A DNA stretch of 64,000 bases from CAWGYT01 sp963826795 (GCA_963826795.1 CAWGYT010000010.1:248001-312000); one strand, 5' to 3'; positions 9,599-18,922 are shown, counted from the stretch's first letter. Made by a program: numbers and translations. The notes: generated from the sequence alone by a model not told the origin.

Positions 9599-10020
9599 AT
9601 GAACGATCTAAATAAGCCCGATCAACCGGCCGACTTGATTGAACAGCGTGGTCCCTGGCCCTTCGTCACGCGGCGAGTCTTCCGCACGGCCGAGGGGCGC
9701 GAGTACGTTTGGAGTTCGCGTCATCATCGCAAGAACTTGCCGGTCCGCGGTGTCGCCGTGGGCGAGAAGTTGGGTTCGATCTTGCTGCGGTGCCTCTGGA
9801 TGCCGGGGCAACTGAACTGGTGGATCGGCATCATCTTCGCGCTCGGCTCGCTGCTGTTTGCGGATTCATAGTCTCTGCCGTGTTTGCCATGTCCTTACCT
9901 GGTCCATCCAGTGCCGACAGAGTCACGCTCTCCATCGTGTTCACGCTGTTGGGAGCGATTGGATTCCTCGTGGGATCGCTGCTGATGCTGCCGGAAACGG
10001 TGTTCGAATCTGTGGCGTAG
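9599..10020 (+). CDS. Small two-helix membrane protein, YrhK-like, one frame break
   Basis: It begins 25 bases after the amidotransferase. The first frame reads MNDLNKPDQPADLIEQRGPW up to LNWWIGIIFALGSLLFA and then hits TAG at once. In the next frame the same helix continues (CGFIVSAVFAMSL), followed by a second helix (VTLSIVFTLLGAIGFLVGSL) and the stop at 10018-10020. A one-base gain near 9858-9868 would fuse the two halves into a protein of about 140 residues with two membrane helices. It resembles YrhK-like membrane domains by helix pattern only. The function is unknown. Confidence 0.5.
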
Positions 10021-10278
10021 GCTTCGCTGCTCGCCCGCTTATATCTTCTAAATCCATCTAGGAATTGCCTACTCATGCGTTGGAGCTACGTAATTCTTAG
10101 CCGCACGTCAAAGTAGATGGCATTGGGCTGGCGCCCTGCGGCTGATGACCTCGAACGCTGATCGGTTGGCAAATTCTCATCTTCCACGCTCGCCTTGCAC
10201 CGCAAACGATCGGTTTTACTTCGCTTCGCGCGAAGTCCCAGTCCGTCGCAGTCTGGCTGCGGCAAAGGCCGCGCCGTG

Positions 10279-10398
10279 TTAGTACGTGAAATACAAAAGC
10301 AGGCCCAACAGCAGCGCGTCATCGACGGCACCAGTTCCACCCGGCCGATTGATGTATTGGATGTCCGGAGTCACTGTCAACCCATTGTTGACATACCA
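10279..10398 (-). pseudogene. C-terminal stump of an OprB-type porin
   Basis: On the minus strand WYVNNGLTVTPDIQYINRPG, then GTGAVDDALLLGLLLYFTY and stop is the typical last two beta-strands of a carbohydrate-selective OprB-family porin, ending in an aromatic residue as outer-membrane barrels do. The upstream coding sequence is lost exactly where the repeat element at about 10399-10690 begins. No porin sequence is seen on the far side of that repeat. Confidence 0.6.
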
Positions 10399-10409
10399 GG
10401 GGATGCTTC

Positions 10410-10679
10410 GGGGTCAGATCGGGTATCTGGTGTTTGGCAGGTCTCGCCGGCGGCGTTCGCCCTTCGAGCGTGATTTGGCTTGGTCGAACGTACGGTGTTC
10501 GGTCGGCGAATTAGGTTGCGGCAATTGAACAGCAATTGTCCCGCTGGAGTTTCTCGAGTCTCGCCGTTGATGACGTTGCGCGCCGACACGTTCGGTCCAG
10601 CGAGCCCGTTGTTTTGTTTTCCACTGCCGGTAATCCCGCGTCGCACGCGAACTTGACACCAGAAAACGGATCTGACCCC
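10410..10679. mobile_element. MITE-like repeat, copy 1 (270 bp)
   Basis: It is bounded by GGGGTCAGATC at the left and GATCTGACCCC at the right. The inverted similarity extends to roughly 27 bases (left GGGTATCTGGTGT, right complement CGTTTTCTGGTGT). A second copy of the same length lies at 18534-18803 and differs at only about three positions. Shared sequence continues some 10 bases beyond the ends (GGGGATGCTTC on the left, GCCGCGCCCT on the right). No plausible protein is encoded. It truncates the porin stump on its left. Confidence 0.75.
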
Positions 10680-10757
10680 GCCCCGCCGCGCCCTACCAAG
10701 AGGGTTCGATCACTCGTGTCATCAAGGTCGGACCGGGTTTCTGGTTCTCGCAACAAG

Positions 10758-11366
10758 TCAGAAATAGAGTCGAGCGGTTACGTGATTGACACAGACTGCC
10801 AACGCCGCACCAGTGACAACGTCAGCAATATGGTGCTGATGGGTCACCAGCGTCGACGCGCTGATCGCGATTGCCCAGGTCCAAAAGCAGACCATGGCCG
10901 TTCTGCCTGTCCCTCTGCTGTACGTCGCCGCGCAAAGAACGGCCATTCCAACATGCAACGAGGGGAGCATGTTGAAATCGAGGTTGAGGTAGTCGGCAAG
11001 ACCGAAAACCGCCTGCGATCGCCCCGTGACAACCGGGGTGTCGTAGGCCGGTTTTGATGGTATCAGCACGAAGCCAATCCCTGAGATGGCGATCAACCAG
11101 CCCAAGGAGGTGGCGAATTGACGCAGTTGGTCTTCTTCGTGGAGGACGAATGGCGATAGCCAGAGCATCGGAAAAAGGGAGAGATAGACTGCTGCAAACT
11201 GCGGCCAGAGTGGGATCCTAAGCTCAAAATCGAAATGCAGTCGGACCCGGTAGGCGTGCTGCACGGCAAGGAAGTCTGCGCCGCCGTAGACGACGATCCA
11301 CAGAAGTACAAGCAATGCACCGCGCGCGAGAAAAACTGACCACAGAGTTGGAGTGGGCCATCGCAA
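10758..11366 (-). CDS. PAP2-superfamily membrane phosphatase
   Basis: A 202-residue polytopic protein with about six hydrophobic segments. The PAP2 motifs are visible in the C-terminal half: PSLHVGMA (motif 2 histidine, about residue 140) and STLVTHQHHIADVVTG (motif 3, His and Asp). The Lys/Arg of motif 1 is probably in IPSKPAYDT. Such enzymes remove phosphate from lipid phosphates at the membrane, or transfer head groups (the Aur1/Ipt1-like subgroup). It is divergent from the Rieske-desaturase operon with only about 100 bases between, suggesting a shared control region and a lipid substrate. Confidence 0.8.
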   Translation of the reverse strand: MRWPTPTLWSVFLARGALLVLLWIVVYGGADFLAVQHAYRVRLHFDFELRIPLWPQFAAVYLSLFPMLWLSPFVLHEEDQLRQFATSLGWLIAISGIGFVLIPSKPAYDTPVVTGRSQAVFGLADYLNLDFNMLPSLHVGMAVLCAATYSRGTGRTAMVCFWTWAIAISASTLVTHQHHIADVVTGAALAVCVNHVTARLYF

Positions 11367-11470
11367 ACTGAGCGATTCTCCTGCGTTTCAGTGCCTTATG
11401 GCGACGGTATTGGAGTTTCTAATGCTATAATGCTGCCGCCAACCGAGTTACGTCAAGGAGGAGTGATGCT

Positions 11471-12502
11471 GTGCCTGTGCTTTCCGACGGTCACCCTGAA
11501 TCGGTGGGAGCTAGTCTACCAGATGTTAGCAGATTCCCGCGAGAGCCAGCTACTTGGTACATTTTCTGTCCTTCGTCCGATCTGAAAACGAGGCCAAGGT
11601 CGAAGGAAATCCTCGGCAGGCGACTCGTCGCCTATCGTACCGCAAGCGGTGGAGCAAACGTCTTGGACGCCCACTGCGCCCATTTGGGGGCCGATCTGGG
11701 GCGAGGCAAGATCGTAGAAGAAACGATTCGCTGCCCGTTCCATCATTGGCGATTTTCTGCTGATGGGCAATGCGCCGCCATTCCAGGCTGCGATCGAGTG
11801 CCGGAATCCGCGAGGCTGCGGTCGTATCCGACAGTCGAACGACATGGCTACGTTTTCTTCTTCAATGGCCCCGAACCGTTATTTCAACTGCCGTTCTTTC
11901 CCGACTGCGAGGAAGACGACTTTGCAGCGAGCGTTCCCTTTCGGTTCGAGATGGACTGTCCCTGGTTCATGCTCGTTGCCAACGGCTTCGACGGCCAACA
12001 TTTTCAGTCCGTGCATGACCGGAAACTGATCAGTACGCCAATCATTGATTGCCCCGATCCGTTTGCCCGGCGCATGCGATTCAAGGCGGATGTGATGGGC
12101 ACGACGATCTGCGACCGCCTGTTGAGATGGTTCGTGGGGAAGGAAGTCGAAGTATCCATCACGACCTGGGGCGGACCCCATGTGCTTGTCGAAGGGCGGT
12201 TTGGACGAGCATATAGCCGGTTGCTCGTGGCAAGCCAGCCATTGGGGACGGATCGCACGCTCTCAGAGGTGATTGTATTTGCTCGTCGTGCGCCAAGGCA
12301 TCTCGGCGGCAATGTGGCCGACGGCCTAAGCCTGCGTGTGCGCCGTCTTTTCACAAAGGAGTTTATGCGCTATGACATTGATCGGCTAAGCGGCGTAAGG
12401 TATCAGCCGCAAGGTCTCATCGATCAAGACAAGGAACTGATCGAGTATTTTCACTGGCTCACGCGATTGCCTCGCAGTGAATACGAGGAATCTGAACAAT
12501 GA
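11471..12502 (+). CDS. Rieske-type oxygenase (KshA/Neverland-like)
   Basis: GTG start at 11471, about 8 bases after AAGGAGGAG. The N-terminal Rieske domain carries CAHLGADLG and CPFHHW (Cys-X-His...Cys-X2-His, 2Fe-2S). The C-terminal domain has the mononuclear-iron motif NGFDGQHFQSVH (Asp-X2-His-X4-His). With 343 residues it is the size of single-component Rieske oxygenases acting on sterols or other lipids; no beta subunit is adjacent. It is the first gene of a tight operon, overlapping the fatty-acid desaturase by ATGA (12499-12502). A hydroxylation or desaturation of a lipid is inferred from that neighbour. The electron donor is not encoded here. Confidence 0.82.
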   Translation: MPVLSDGHPESVGASLPDVSRFPREPATWYIFCPSSDLKTRPRSKEILGRRLVAYRTASGGANVLDAHCAHLGADLGRGKIVEETIRCPFHHWRFSADGQCAAIPGCDRVPESARLRSYPTVERHGYVFFFNGPEPLFQLPFFPDCEEDDFAASVPFRFEMDCPWFMLVANGFDGQHFQSVHDRKLISTPIIDCPDPFARRMRFKADVMGTTICDRLLRWFVGKEVEVSITTWGGPHVLVEGRFGRAYSRLLVASQPLGTDRTLSEVIVFARRAPRHLGGNVADGLSLRVRRLFTKEFMRYDIDRLSGVRYQPQGLIDQDKELIEYFHWLTRLPRSEYEESEQ

Positions 12503-13416
12503 GCAAGCACCCCATACCGAATGGATTGAACGCGGCGATCGTTTACATACTGATCGTATTGTTCGCTGTGGTCATTTGGCTGGCCTCTCAAGCCGCAAGC
12601 TGGACCCACGTGTTTTCACTGTCGTTTGCATTTGCCATCTTGGGCAACTCAATCTACGCCGTCGCCCATGAAGCGGAACACGGCATCCTCTTCTCGAATC
12701 GACGCGCCAATGACTTCGTCGGCTCGACCATGATGCTTCTGTTCCCGGCATCGTTCCATTTGCTACGTCAGAGCCATTTGGGACACCATTCTAGGAATCG
12801 GTCGGACGACGAGGCGTTCGACTTTTACTTTGACGGCGAAAACCCTGTCTGGAAGTGGCTGCAACTCTACGGAATCCTGACAGGCTTGTTCTGGCTTGTC
12901 ATCGTAGTTTCCAACTTTGCCGTCCTGCTGGTTCCCTTCATTTTCAACAGTAAGTATTTTCGCTTTGATCGTCCCTCAACAGCATACATGGACTCGCTCA
13001 ATCCGAATTCATGGTGGCCGGTTAGGGCCGAGGCATTGGCGGCGATTACCCTACATGCAACTCTGATCTGTGCGCTCAAGATTCCACTCGCCAACTACGC
13101 CGTAGTTTATCTCGCCTTCGGGGTGACTTGGTCGGCGATGCAGTACGTCCATCATTTCGGCACGCAGCGAGACATTATTGACGGTTCCCGAAACCTTTGG
13201 CTGTTCGCGCCGATCGACTGGATTTGGCTTCATCACAACTGGCATCATACTCATCATCAACATCCGACCGTTCCTTGGGTTTACCTCCCTCGTCTTTCCC
13301 GCGAGCAAGGAGCGAAACGAGAGTTCCTGATTTGGCATTACGTGCGGATGTGGCGGGGGCCACGCCATACGAAAGAACATGTGGAGAATCGGTATGCCGG
13401 TCGAATCATCCGGTGA
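12499..13416 (+). CDS. Membrane fatty-acid desaturase
   Basis: 305 residues with the three histidine boxes of integral-membrane di-iron desaturases: HEAEH (about residue 56), HLGHH (about residue 91) and HHNWHHTHHQHP (about residue 247). Hydrophobic segments lie at residues 12-45, 70-85, 120-150 and 175-215. Introduces a double bond, or a hydroxyl group, into a lipid acyl chain at the membrane. It overlaps the upstream Rieske gene by 4 bases and the downstream acyltransferase-like gene by 23 bases, so translational coupling is likely. Confidence 0.85.
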   Translation: MSKHPIPNGLNAAIVYILIVLFAVVIWLASQAASWTHVFSLSFAFAILGNSIYAVAHEAEHGILFSNRRANDFVGSTMMLLFPASFHLLRQSHLGHHSRNRSDDEAFDFYFDGENPVWKWLQLYGILTGLFWLVIVVSNFAVLLVPFIFNSKYFRFDRPSTAYMDSLNPNSWWPVRAEALAAITLHATLICALKIPLANYAVVYLAFGVTWSAMQYVHHFGTQRDIIDGSRNLWLFAPIDWIWLHHNWHHTHHQHPTVPWVYLPRLSREQGAKREFLIWHYVRMWRGPRHTKEHVENRYAGRIIR

Positions 13417-14119
13417 CACACAATCGAGTCCCGCGATCGAGATTCCTGCGAGCCATCGCCTGAAGATGGTCGCCTTGGGTTATATTCCACTACTTCACTG
13501 CGCCGTGGTAGTAGGGCTGGCCGTTGCGTCATTCTACGGGACCGGAATGCCTTGGCTAATCATGGCAGCCATTGGGGTGTTGTACCTGCTGCCGCCAATT
13601 GCAGTTCTACCACTTCGCCTGAAGAGTAGGATCAGCGGTTCGCGTTGTCCGTTACATTCAACGCAGTTCCTGCTCTGGTGGTACTCGGCGCAATGGCAGG
13701 TCGTGTTCAACCGATTGCCGTTTCTGGAAGAAATCCTACGACTCGTTCCGGGGCTTTATTCTGTATGGCTGCGGATTTGGGGGGCCAAGATCGGCAGGTT
13801 CGTTTATTGGTCTCCTGGTCTGCGGATTTCCGATAGGCCATTGGTTGAAATTGGAGACCGCACTGTCATTGGGCTTGATACTAAGCTCTACGCTCACTTT
13901 CTCACGAGGATGCAAGACAATGAAACCGACCTCTTCCTTGCGCCGATTTGTATCGGCCACGATGTCTTGATCGGTGGTTGCACATTGTTGCCTGCTGGTG
14001 TCGAGGTCGCTTCCAATGAGCAGACGCCCGCTGCGCGTCCCCTCGCGCCGTTTGGTCGCTTTGCTGGTGGTCGTCACACCCGCACAACCCGTTTCAACAT
14101 GGAGGGCTCCCATGCGTAA
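13394..14119 (+). CDS. Hexapeptide-type (left-handed beta-helix) acyltransferase-like membrane protein
   Basis: The start at ATG 13394 lies inside the 3' end of the desaturase. Two hydrophobic segments (YIPLLHCAVVVGLAVASFYG and MPWLIMAAIGVLYLLPPIAV) are followed by a region with beta-helix character: IWGAKIGRFVYWSPGLRISD, LVEIGDRTVIGLDTKLYAHF, PICIGHDVLIGGCTLLPAGV. These short imperfect hexapeptide turns are like those in putative colanic-acid-type acyltransferases. No catalytic histidine of the classical enzymes can be assigned with confidence. It is the third gene of the operon and ends 8 bases inside the next gene. Confidence 0.65.
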   Translation: MPVESSGDTQSSPAIEIPASHRLKMVALGYIPLLHCAVVVGLAVASFYGTGMPWLIMAAIGVLYLLPPIAVLPLRLKSRISGSRCPLHSTQFLLWWYSAQWQVVFNRLPFLEEILRLVPGLYSVWLRIWGAKIGRFVYWSPGLRISDRPLVEIGDRTVIGLDTKLYAHFLTRMQDNETDLFLAPICIGHDVLIGGCTLLPAGVEVASNEQTPAARPLAPFGRFAGGRHTRTTRFNMEGSHA

Positions 14120-14729
14120 TCTTCTCAGCCGTACGCTTTTGCTGCTCGCACTTGCAGGCTCGTCCCTCGTTTCATCAACAATGGCTGATGAACAGGACGA
14201 TCACGATGCCTTGCGTAAGCTCGCGGACATTTATGAAAAGACAATTAAAGAGGCGAAGCCTGAGTTGTTGAAACCACACCTCTCGGACGATTTTACCGGG
14301 GTCATGGTAACTGCCGAGGAAGTCGATAGCTTTCAATCTTTGGATGCCTATTGGAAGAAGATTCAAGGTCTTCTTGGAAACGGGGGCACGTACAGCGTCA
14401 AAGTCAACATTCCCCAGCCAGCTGAGATAGTCGGCGACATCGCCTTCGCCCATGGTACTACCGAGGACGTTGCGATTACGTCGGCGGGGAAGGAATACCG
14501 TTTTTCGGGCCGCTGGACTGCCGTCTGTCGAAAAGAAGATGGCGAATGGGAGATCGTTCGCATTCACGGCTCAATGGACCCAATCACAAACTCGTTCGTC
14601 GCGGCTGCCGTTAAGGGCGCATCGTATACAGCGGCGGGGATCGCTGGCGTCGTCGGTCTCATTGCAGGTGTTGTCCTGACCCTCATGGTTCGCCGTCGTC
14701 GCGGCACGACTGACGCAGCCCAAGACTGA
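14112..14729 (+). CDS. Secreted, membrane-anchored NTF2/SnoaL-like protein
   Basis: ATG at 14112 is preceded by GGAGGGCTCCC. The signal peptide (LLSRTLLLLALAGSSLVSST) is followed by a domain with NTF2-like layout: an N-terminal helix (LRKLADIYEKTIKEAKPELL), HLSDDFTGVMV, FAHGTTEDVAI, EYRFSGRWTAVCRKEDGEWE, IVRIHGSMDP. A C-terminal membrane helix (GIAGVVGLIAGVVLTLMV) and a basic cytoplasmic tail (RRRRG) complete it. The fold is common in SnoaL/DUF4440 proteins that bind small hydrophobic molecules. As the last gene of the Rieske-desaturase operon it may handle the modified lipid outside the membrane (inference). Confidence 0.7.
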   Translation: MRNLLSRTLLLLALAGSSLVSSTMADEQDDHDALRKLADIYEKTIKEAKPELLKPHLSDDFTGVMVTAEEVDSFQSLDAYWKKIQGLLGNGGTYSVKVNIPQPAEIVGDIAFAHGTTEDVAITSAGKEYRFSGRWTAVCRKEDGEWEIVRIHGSMDPITNSFVAAAVKGASYTAAGIAGVVGLIAGVVLTLMVRRRRGTTDAAQD

Positions 14730-15059
14730 GAAGCTAAGTTTCTGCCGGCGGGCGATGCAATCGACGCGAGTTTGCGTAGAGGCAAACTGCGATCGGTCTT
14801 GCACACCGACCGCGGCCAGGATTGTGACAGCAATCCATCCCGCCACCAGCGGCCGCGAGTCATCATCTTGATGACGCCAGCGGCGATGGTCAGTTGGGAC
14901 TTCGTGCACCAGGTCGATGTGACCTGGTGGAGATAGCGTATCGCATATTGTGCCGTGGGGTGGGCGACCCAAGCGGCTTCTGCGTTGGAGACGGCAGACC
15001 TCGCAGTCCGAGCAATCGGTTGATAAACGACACACTCACTTGTCAGTAGCCAGCGGCCG
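14730..15059. other. Intergenic region without recognised gene
   Basis: 330 bases between convergent genes. The reading frames on both strands give no recognisable protein, and no clear terminator hairpin is seen. Confidence 0.5.
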
Positions 15060-15800
15060 TCAGGGAGTTTTTTCCGCGATCACACCGACATACAGCGCAC
15101 CGTCAGTGTGCCAGGGGTCGCCGCCGCCGTTGCGTCCTTCGAGATGTTTATGAAAACCATTGATGGAATAATGCTCGGCCAGACCACCGGTTTTCTCAAG
15201 GCACCCGAAAAGGTAATCCCGCTCGGTATCGACATCGGCGGCCGTGACGTGGGTAATCTGGCCTGTCGTGCGGCTGAGGCCGACTCGCTCGTCGTAGACG
15301 GCTGAACCGATCCACTCCGGTCGTCCATCTCGACCCACGGTGTCGGTCTTCCAGAGTCGGACGTGGTGCCGATGCCGTGGATTGTCACCCACCGGCTGTT
15401 CGAACGCCAAATCCTCTTTCCGCCCAAATAGGTAGAGACTACTGACTGGGGCCTCCTCATCCGGGCGCGACAAGACCGTGTCGGCCGCGATCTTCAGATC
15501 ACTCTTCAAACCCAGTGCCGTGGCCGGGTACCACTTGGCCAACTTCATGATGCTCTCCAATTGAGCCTCGGTACCAATCAGCGCCACGTTCAGCGGATCG
15601 CCCGGGTGATGGTCGCCGGTCTGTGTGACACGCGGATCATCATCAAACTTAGGATGGTGCCGCGCATATCTCTCCCAAACGAAGGGAACGACCAAGTAGG
15701 CCGCAACCAGCCATATGAGAAGAAAACCAACAACGAGCTGTGCGATCCGCACACGGCGACTCCGACTTTTCGGCAGTGCTACATGCTGTTCATTCTCCAC
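15060..15800 (-). CDS. LssY C-terminal-domain membrane-anchored protein
   Basis: 246 residues. A basic N-terminus (PKSRSRRVR) precedes one membrane helix (IAQLVVGFLLIWLVAAYLVV). The rest is the LssY_C domain (PF14067 type): DPLNVALIGTEAQLESIMKL, KWYPATALGLKSDLKIAADT, LYLFGRKEDLAFEQPVG, and the characteristic NPRHRHHVRLWKT, ending with EHYSINGFHKHLEGRNG. In other proteins this domain follows a PAP2 phosphatase; here it stands alone. The biochemical role is not known. It reads towards the spacer that follows the NTF2-like gene. Confidence 0.75.
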   Translation of the reverse strand: MENEQHVALPKSRSRRVRIAQLVVGFLLIWLVAAYLVVPFVWERYARHHPKFDDDPRVTQTGDHHPGDPLNVALIGTEAQLESIMKLAKWYPATALGLKSDLKIAADTVLSRPDEEAPVSSLYLFGRKEDLAFEQPVGDNPRHRHHVRLWKTDTVGRDGRPEWIGSAVYDERVGLSRTTGQITHVTAADVDTERDYLFGCLEKTGGLAEHYSINGFHKHLEGRNGGGDPWHTDGALYVGVIAEKTP

Positions 15801-15892
15801 GGTCAGTCTTCTCCTTAAACGACACTCTGCCGGTCACGGAACCAGCCGCAGCACTTCAGTAACTTCCGAGGCAGTGAGTCCAAGATCAGATT

Positions 15893-16101
15893 AGCGGTTG
15901 ACTTGCGCACCCGTCCGACACAGAACGATCCCCTGGCCAATGCGCAGGATGGTCCGGTGATGAATATAGGCTGTGGATGGGTGAGGCGAATGAGCCTCCC
16001 ATGGACAGCGCCGTCTTTTGATCCGTGCCGACCGTCTGCTCGAACGGATCGAGCTTGACTTTTTGCATCGGCGTCCAATTGGCCGTGGTCAGCACCCCAG
16101 T
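15893..16101 (-). pseudogene. C-terminal remnant of a second sulfatase
   Basis: On the minus strand TANWTPMQKVKLDPFEQTVG, then TDQKTALSMGGSFASP corresponds to HWTQLANIMRDPFEISVGAD and KSLLSYAGALAAPST of the intact sulfatase next door. A frame change then leads to HSLYIHHRTILRIGQGIVL, matching AYVYDWNLLPIGQLLW. Only about 70 codons remain and the catalytic N-terminal domain is absent, so it is a relic of a tandem duplication. Confidence 0.6.
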
Positions 16102-16318
16102 TCTCCTCCCCTCGACCGAACAGGTCAACCTTCCTTTGCCGCAAGAAGCGACGCGGCAGCCGCATTTTACCGTAAGTTCTTCAGGCCGAGTCCCATTTTG
16201 CCGTCTCAAATCAAAGTCCCGAGAAGAGGCCTTGCTCTTCGGCTCGTTCCTCGCGAAGCCAAAGCCTTATCGGTTCGGCGTTCACGCAGTCCGACGCTTG
16301 ATTTTCAGGCCCAAAATC

Positions 16319-16345
16319 GCGGGCCGCTCACGAAAAGCGGCCCGC
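16319..16345 (-). terminator. Terminator hairpin downstream of the sulfatase
   Basis: A perfect 10-bp stem (GCGGGCCGCT with AGCGGCCCGC) around a 7-base loop lies 27 bases after the sulfatase stop. On the minus strand it is followed by GATTTTGG. Confidence 0.7.
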
Positions 16346-16371
16346 GCGGTTTACGATCAAACGGGAATGGC

Positions 16372-18099
16372 CTAGTCCGAGTGGGAGCCACTCTGGTGCT
16401 TCAACGACTCGAGGATCTGGTCGAGGTTATAGCTGGCCGCCATCTGCAGAGGCGGGAACTCCTTGTATGACATCAGCTCCTTCTCCCACAGAAGCTGGCC
16501 GATCGGCAGGAGGTTCCAGTCGTAGACGTACGCAGTGCTAGGTGCTGCGAGTGCTCCGGCGTAGCTGAGGAGCGACTTAGTATCCGCACCGACGCTGATC
16601 TCGAACGGATCGCGCATGATGTTGGCAAGCTGCGTCCAGTGGTAGGTTTGGGCCCCCATCAGCCCGTCCATGGCACCGGCACCGACCATTGTGTAGTAGA
16701 ACTTCCAGTTCTTGTATCGCACCGCCGAGGGTTGCGCGCCGGTGTAGTAGAAGAACGTGTCCCGGGCGGATTCTTTGGACTTACCCGTCAGGTATTCGAT
16801 CTGATTGACGCCATCGAGCTTGGTCTTAACGATGCCGGGGTATTCGCCCGACATGATTTGCTTGTTGAGGTCGTTACCCTTGGCACCGCCAGCGATTTCG
16901 ACAAACGTGGGCAGCCAGTCCTGGGAGGCGAAGATTTCCTTAAAGACAGTGCCCGGCTTAATCTTGCCAGGCCAGCGGACGACGCAGGGAGCACGCATGC
17001 CGCCCTCCCAGGTGGTGAGCTTGCCGCCTTTGAATGGGGTCGTGCCTCCATCAGGGAAGGTGATGACTTCCGCGCCGTTGTCGGTCGTGAAGACGATGAT
17101 GGTATTGTCGAGTTCACCCATGTCTTCGAGCTTCTTGAGGACCACTCCGATGTTGTCGTCGAGTTGCTTCATGCCGACTTCGTTGATTCCCCAATCCTTG
17201 CCGCCTTTCACACCGAGCATGGCTTCATACTTGGGCGAAAACATCGTGGTGATATGCATACGGGCCGGGTTGTACCAGCAGAAGAAGGGCTTGTCCGTCT
17301 TCTCGGGATCTTGCGCGATCAAGCCAGTCCACCACCTTGGCGGAAATTTCCTCGTCAACAGTCTTCGAGCGTTCTAGGGTGAGCGGACCTTCGTCCTTGC
17401 CGGTCTGATTCTTCGCCGTGCCATCGGACGATTTCATCCAGAGAATGGGCCGCGGGGCGGCCATGCAAACGCCTTCTTCGGGGGTGATGGCACCGGGTGT
17501 TTCTGGAATGCCGGGGATCGGCACCATCTTCATCGGAGGCACGACGGATTGATCGGTCGGACTCTTGTTGATGTCCGGGAAGCTGACCCCTTGCATCGCA
17601 TCGAGGTGGTAGAGGTAACCCCAGAATTCCTGGAACCCATGTGCGGTCGGCAGGGAATCCGGATGATCGCCAAGGTGGTTCTTACCGAACTCACCGGTGC
17701 TGTAACCCTGATCTAAAAGGAACTTCGCAAGGTTCGGAGTGCCGGGCGCAGGTACGAGATGGCACCTGGCAACTGCGGCATGAGCATCCCGGCTCGCATT
17801 GGATTCATGCCAGTGATAAACGCCGTGCGCCCGGCCGTGCAGCTTTGTTGGGCGTAGTAGTGCATGAAGATGCCACCCTCGCTGGCGAGCCGGTCGATAT
17901 TGGGAGTCTCTCCCACCATCAGGCCTCGATGATAACAACTCGGCTGCATCCAGCCGATGTCATCCGCCATGATGAACATGATGTTCGGCTTTTTCTCCTG
18001 CGCTTGTGCGGTGGAGCCGACAGCCATCAGACAGGCTGCCAGCAGTGCCGCAACCGGAGGGGCGGGCATCCAGCGGTGGATGCGCATCTGCGTTTTCAT
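16372..18099 (-). CDS. Arylsulfatase (formylglycine-dependent), two compensating frame breaks
   Basis: The N-terminus is MKTQMRIHRWMPAP with a signal peptide ending AQAQ, then KPNIMFIMADDIGW (metal-binding Asp-Asp). The maturation motif SCTAGRTAF has its Cys converted to formylglycine (type C-X-A-X-R). Two breaks occur. Near 17741-17747 one G is missing (SYLRP must join GTPNLAKFLLDQGY). Near 17318-17324 one T is extra (VDWL must join IAQDPEKTDKPFF). With both corrected a single protein of about 575 residues results, with TGEFGKNHLGDH, FTTDNGAE and the C-terminal YNLDQILESL. It hydrolyses sulfate esters, probably of polysaccharides, in the periplasm or outside. No maturation enzyme gene is adjacent. 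Confidence 0.8.
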
Positions 18100-18325
18100 A
18101 ACTTTCCATTCGTTTTGTTGCCCCGCCAGGAATTGAAACCCACACGCTGGCGGGTGGGGTGTGCGATAGCGTGCATTGTCTTATCAAGAACGAGGAGTCT
18201 TCCCGTCAGTTAGTCCTTGTCGAAATTAAATCGATTCTCTCGCCGAACGTTTCGGATAACGCGGCCGGAAGTTGACGTTGCCGAGCGAAGCGAGCCGACC
18301 GGCCTAATCCGGCTCGCGTTCATCC

Positions 18326-18379
18326 GTTGGTTCGTTGGTTCGTTGGTTCGTTGGTTCGTTGGTTCGTTGGTTCGTTGGG
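18326..18379. repeat. 8-bp tandem repeat (TTCGTTGG, about six copies)
   Basis: Six near-perfect copies of TTCGTTGG lie in the non-coding region between the sulfatase and the MITE copy 2. It has the appearance of a variable-number repeat; no protein frame through it looks real. Confidence 0.85.
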
Positions 18380-18533
18380 GTTCGCCGAGACGACCGGGCC
18401 ACTCCAACCGAACTTCACGCAACGTAGCACATCCGCGACTGCACGCCAAGCATTCTTCCCCGCCGCCGTCCGCCATCGTCAGCACCGATTCCCGTCGTCC
18501 GCGCATCCATTCCGCGTTGGACGGGGATGCTTC

Positions 18534-18803
18534 GGGGTCAGATCGGGTATCTGGTGTTTGGCAGGTCTCGCCGGCGGCGTTCGCCCTTCGAGCGTGATTT
18601 GGCTTGGTCGAACGTACGGTGTTCGGTCGGCGAATTAGGTTGCGGCAATTGAACAGCAATTGTCCCGCTGGACTTTCTCGAGTCTCGCCGTTGATGACGT
18701 TGCGCGCCGACACGTTCGGTCCAGCGAGGCCGTTGTTTTGTTTTCCACTGCCGGTAATCCCGCGTCACACGCGAACTTGACACCAGAAAACGGATCTGAC
18801 CCC
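18534..18803. mobile_element. MITE-like repeat, copy 2 (270 bp)
   Basis: Same length, ends (GGGGTCAGATC / GATCTGACCCC) and orientation as the copy at 10410-10679, with about three substitutions (for example GGACTTT for GGAGTTT and GTCACAC for GTCGCAC). Near identity means recent duplication. It lies directly left of a serine-recombinase fragment. Confidence 0.75.
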
Positions 18804-18838
18804 GCCGCGCCCTGCGGTCCAACAAAGAAAGCCAACGC

Positions 18839-18904
18839 ATGCAATACGCGTTGTGTGAGCGAGCCACGGCACTCGGTTGGCATCCACAGGATACTCACGT
18901 GGTT
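18839..18904 (+). pseudogene. Serine recombinase fragment (about 21 codons)
   Basis: MQYALCERATALGWHPQDTH matches the early helix of the resolvase domain of large serine recombinases. The complete one in this window reads DRQYQFQNQAIDLGWHQDQL at the same place. Nothing before or after continues the domain. Confidence 0.5.
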
Positions 18905-18922
18905 GGCAAGTTTGTAGCCGCG

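Noticed and set aside
10218..10236. ACTTCGC/GCGAAGT hairpin as terminator of the porin stump
   Set aside because: On the minus strand it is followed by AAAACC rather than T residues, so it does not fit a terminator in that direction.
18326..18379. Tandem TTCGTTGG array considered as a CRISPR
   Set aside because: Units are contiguous 8-mers without spacers, and no cas gene is present.
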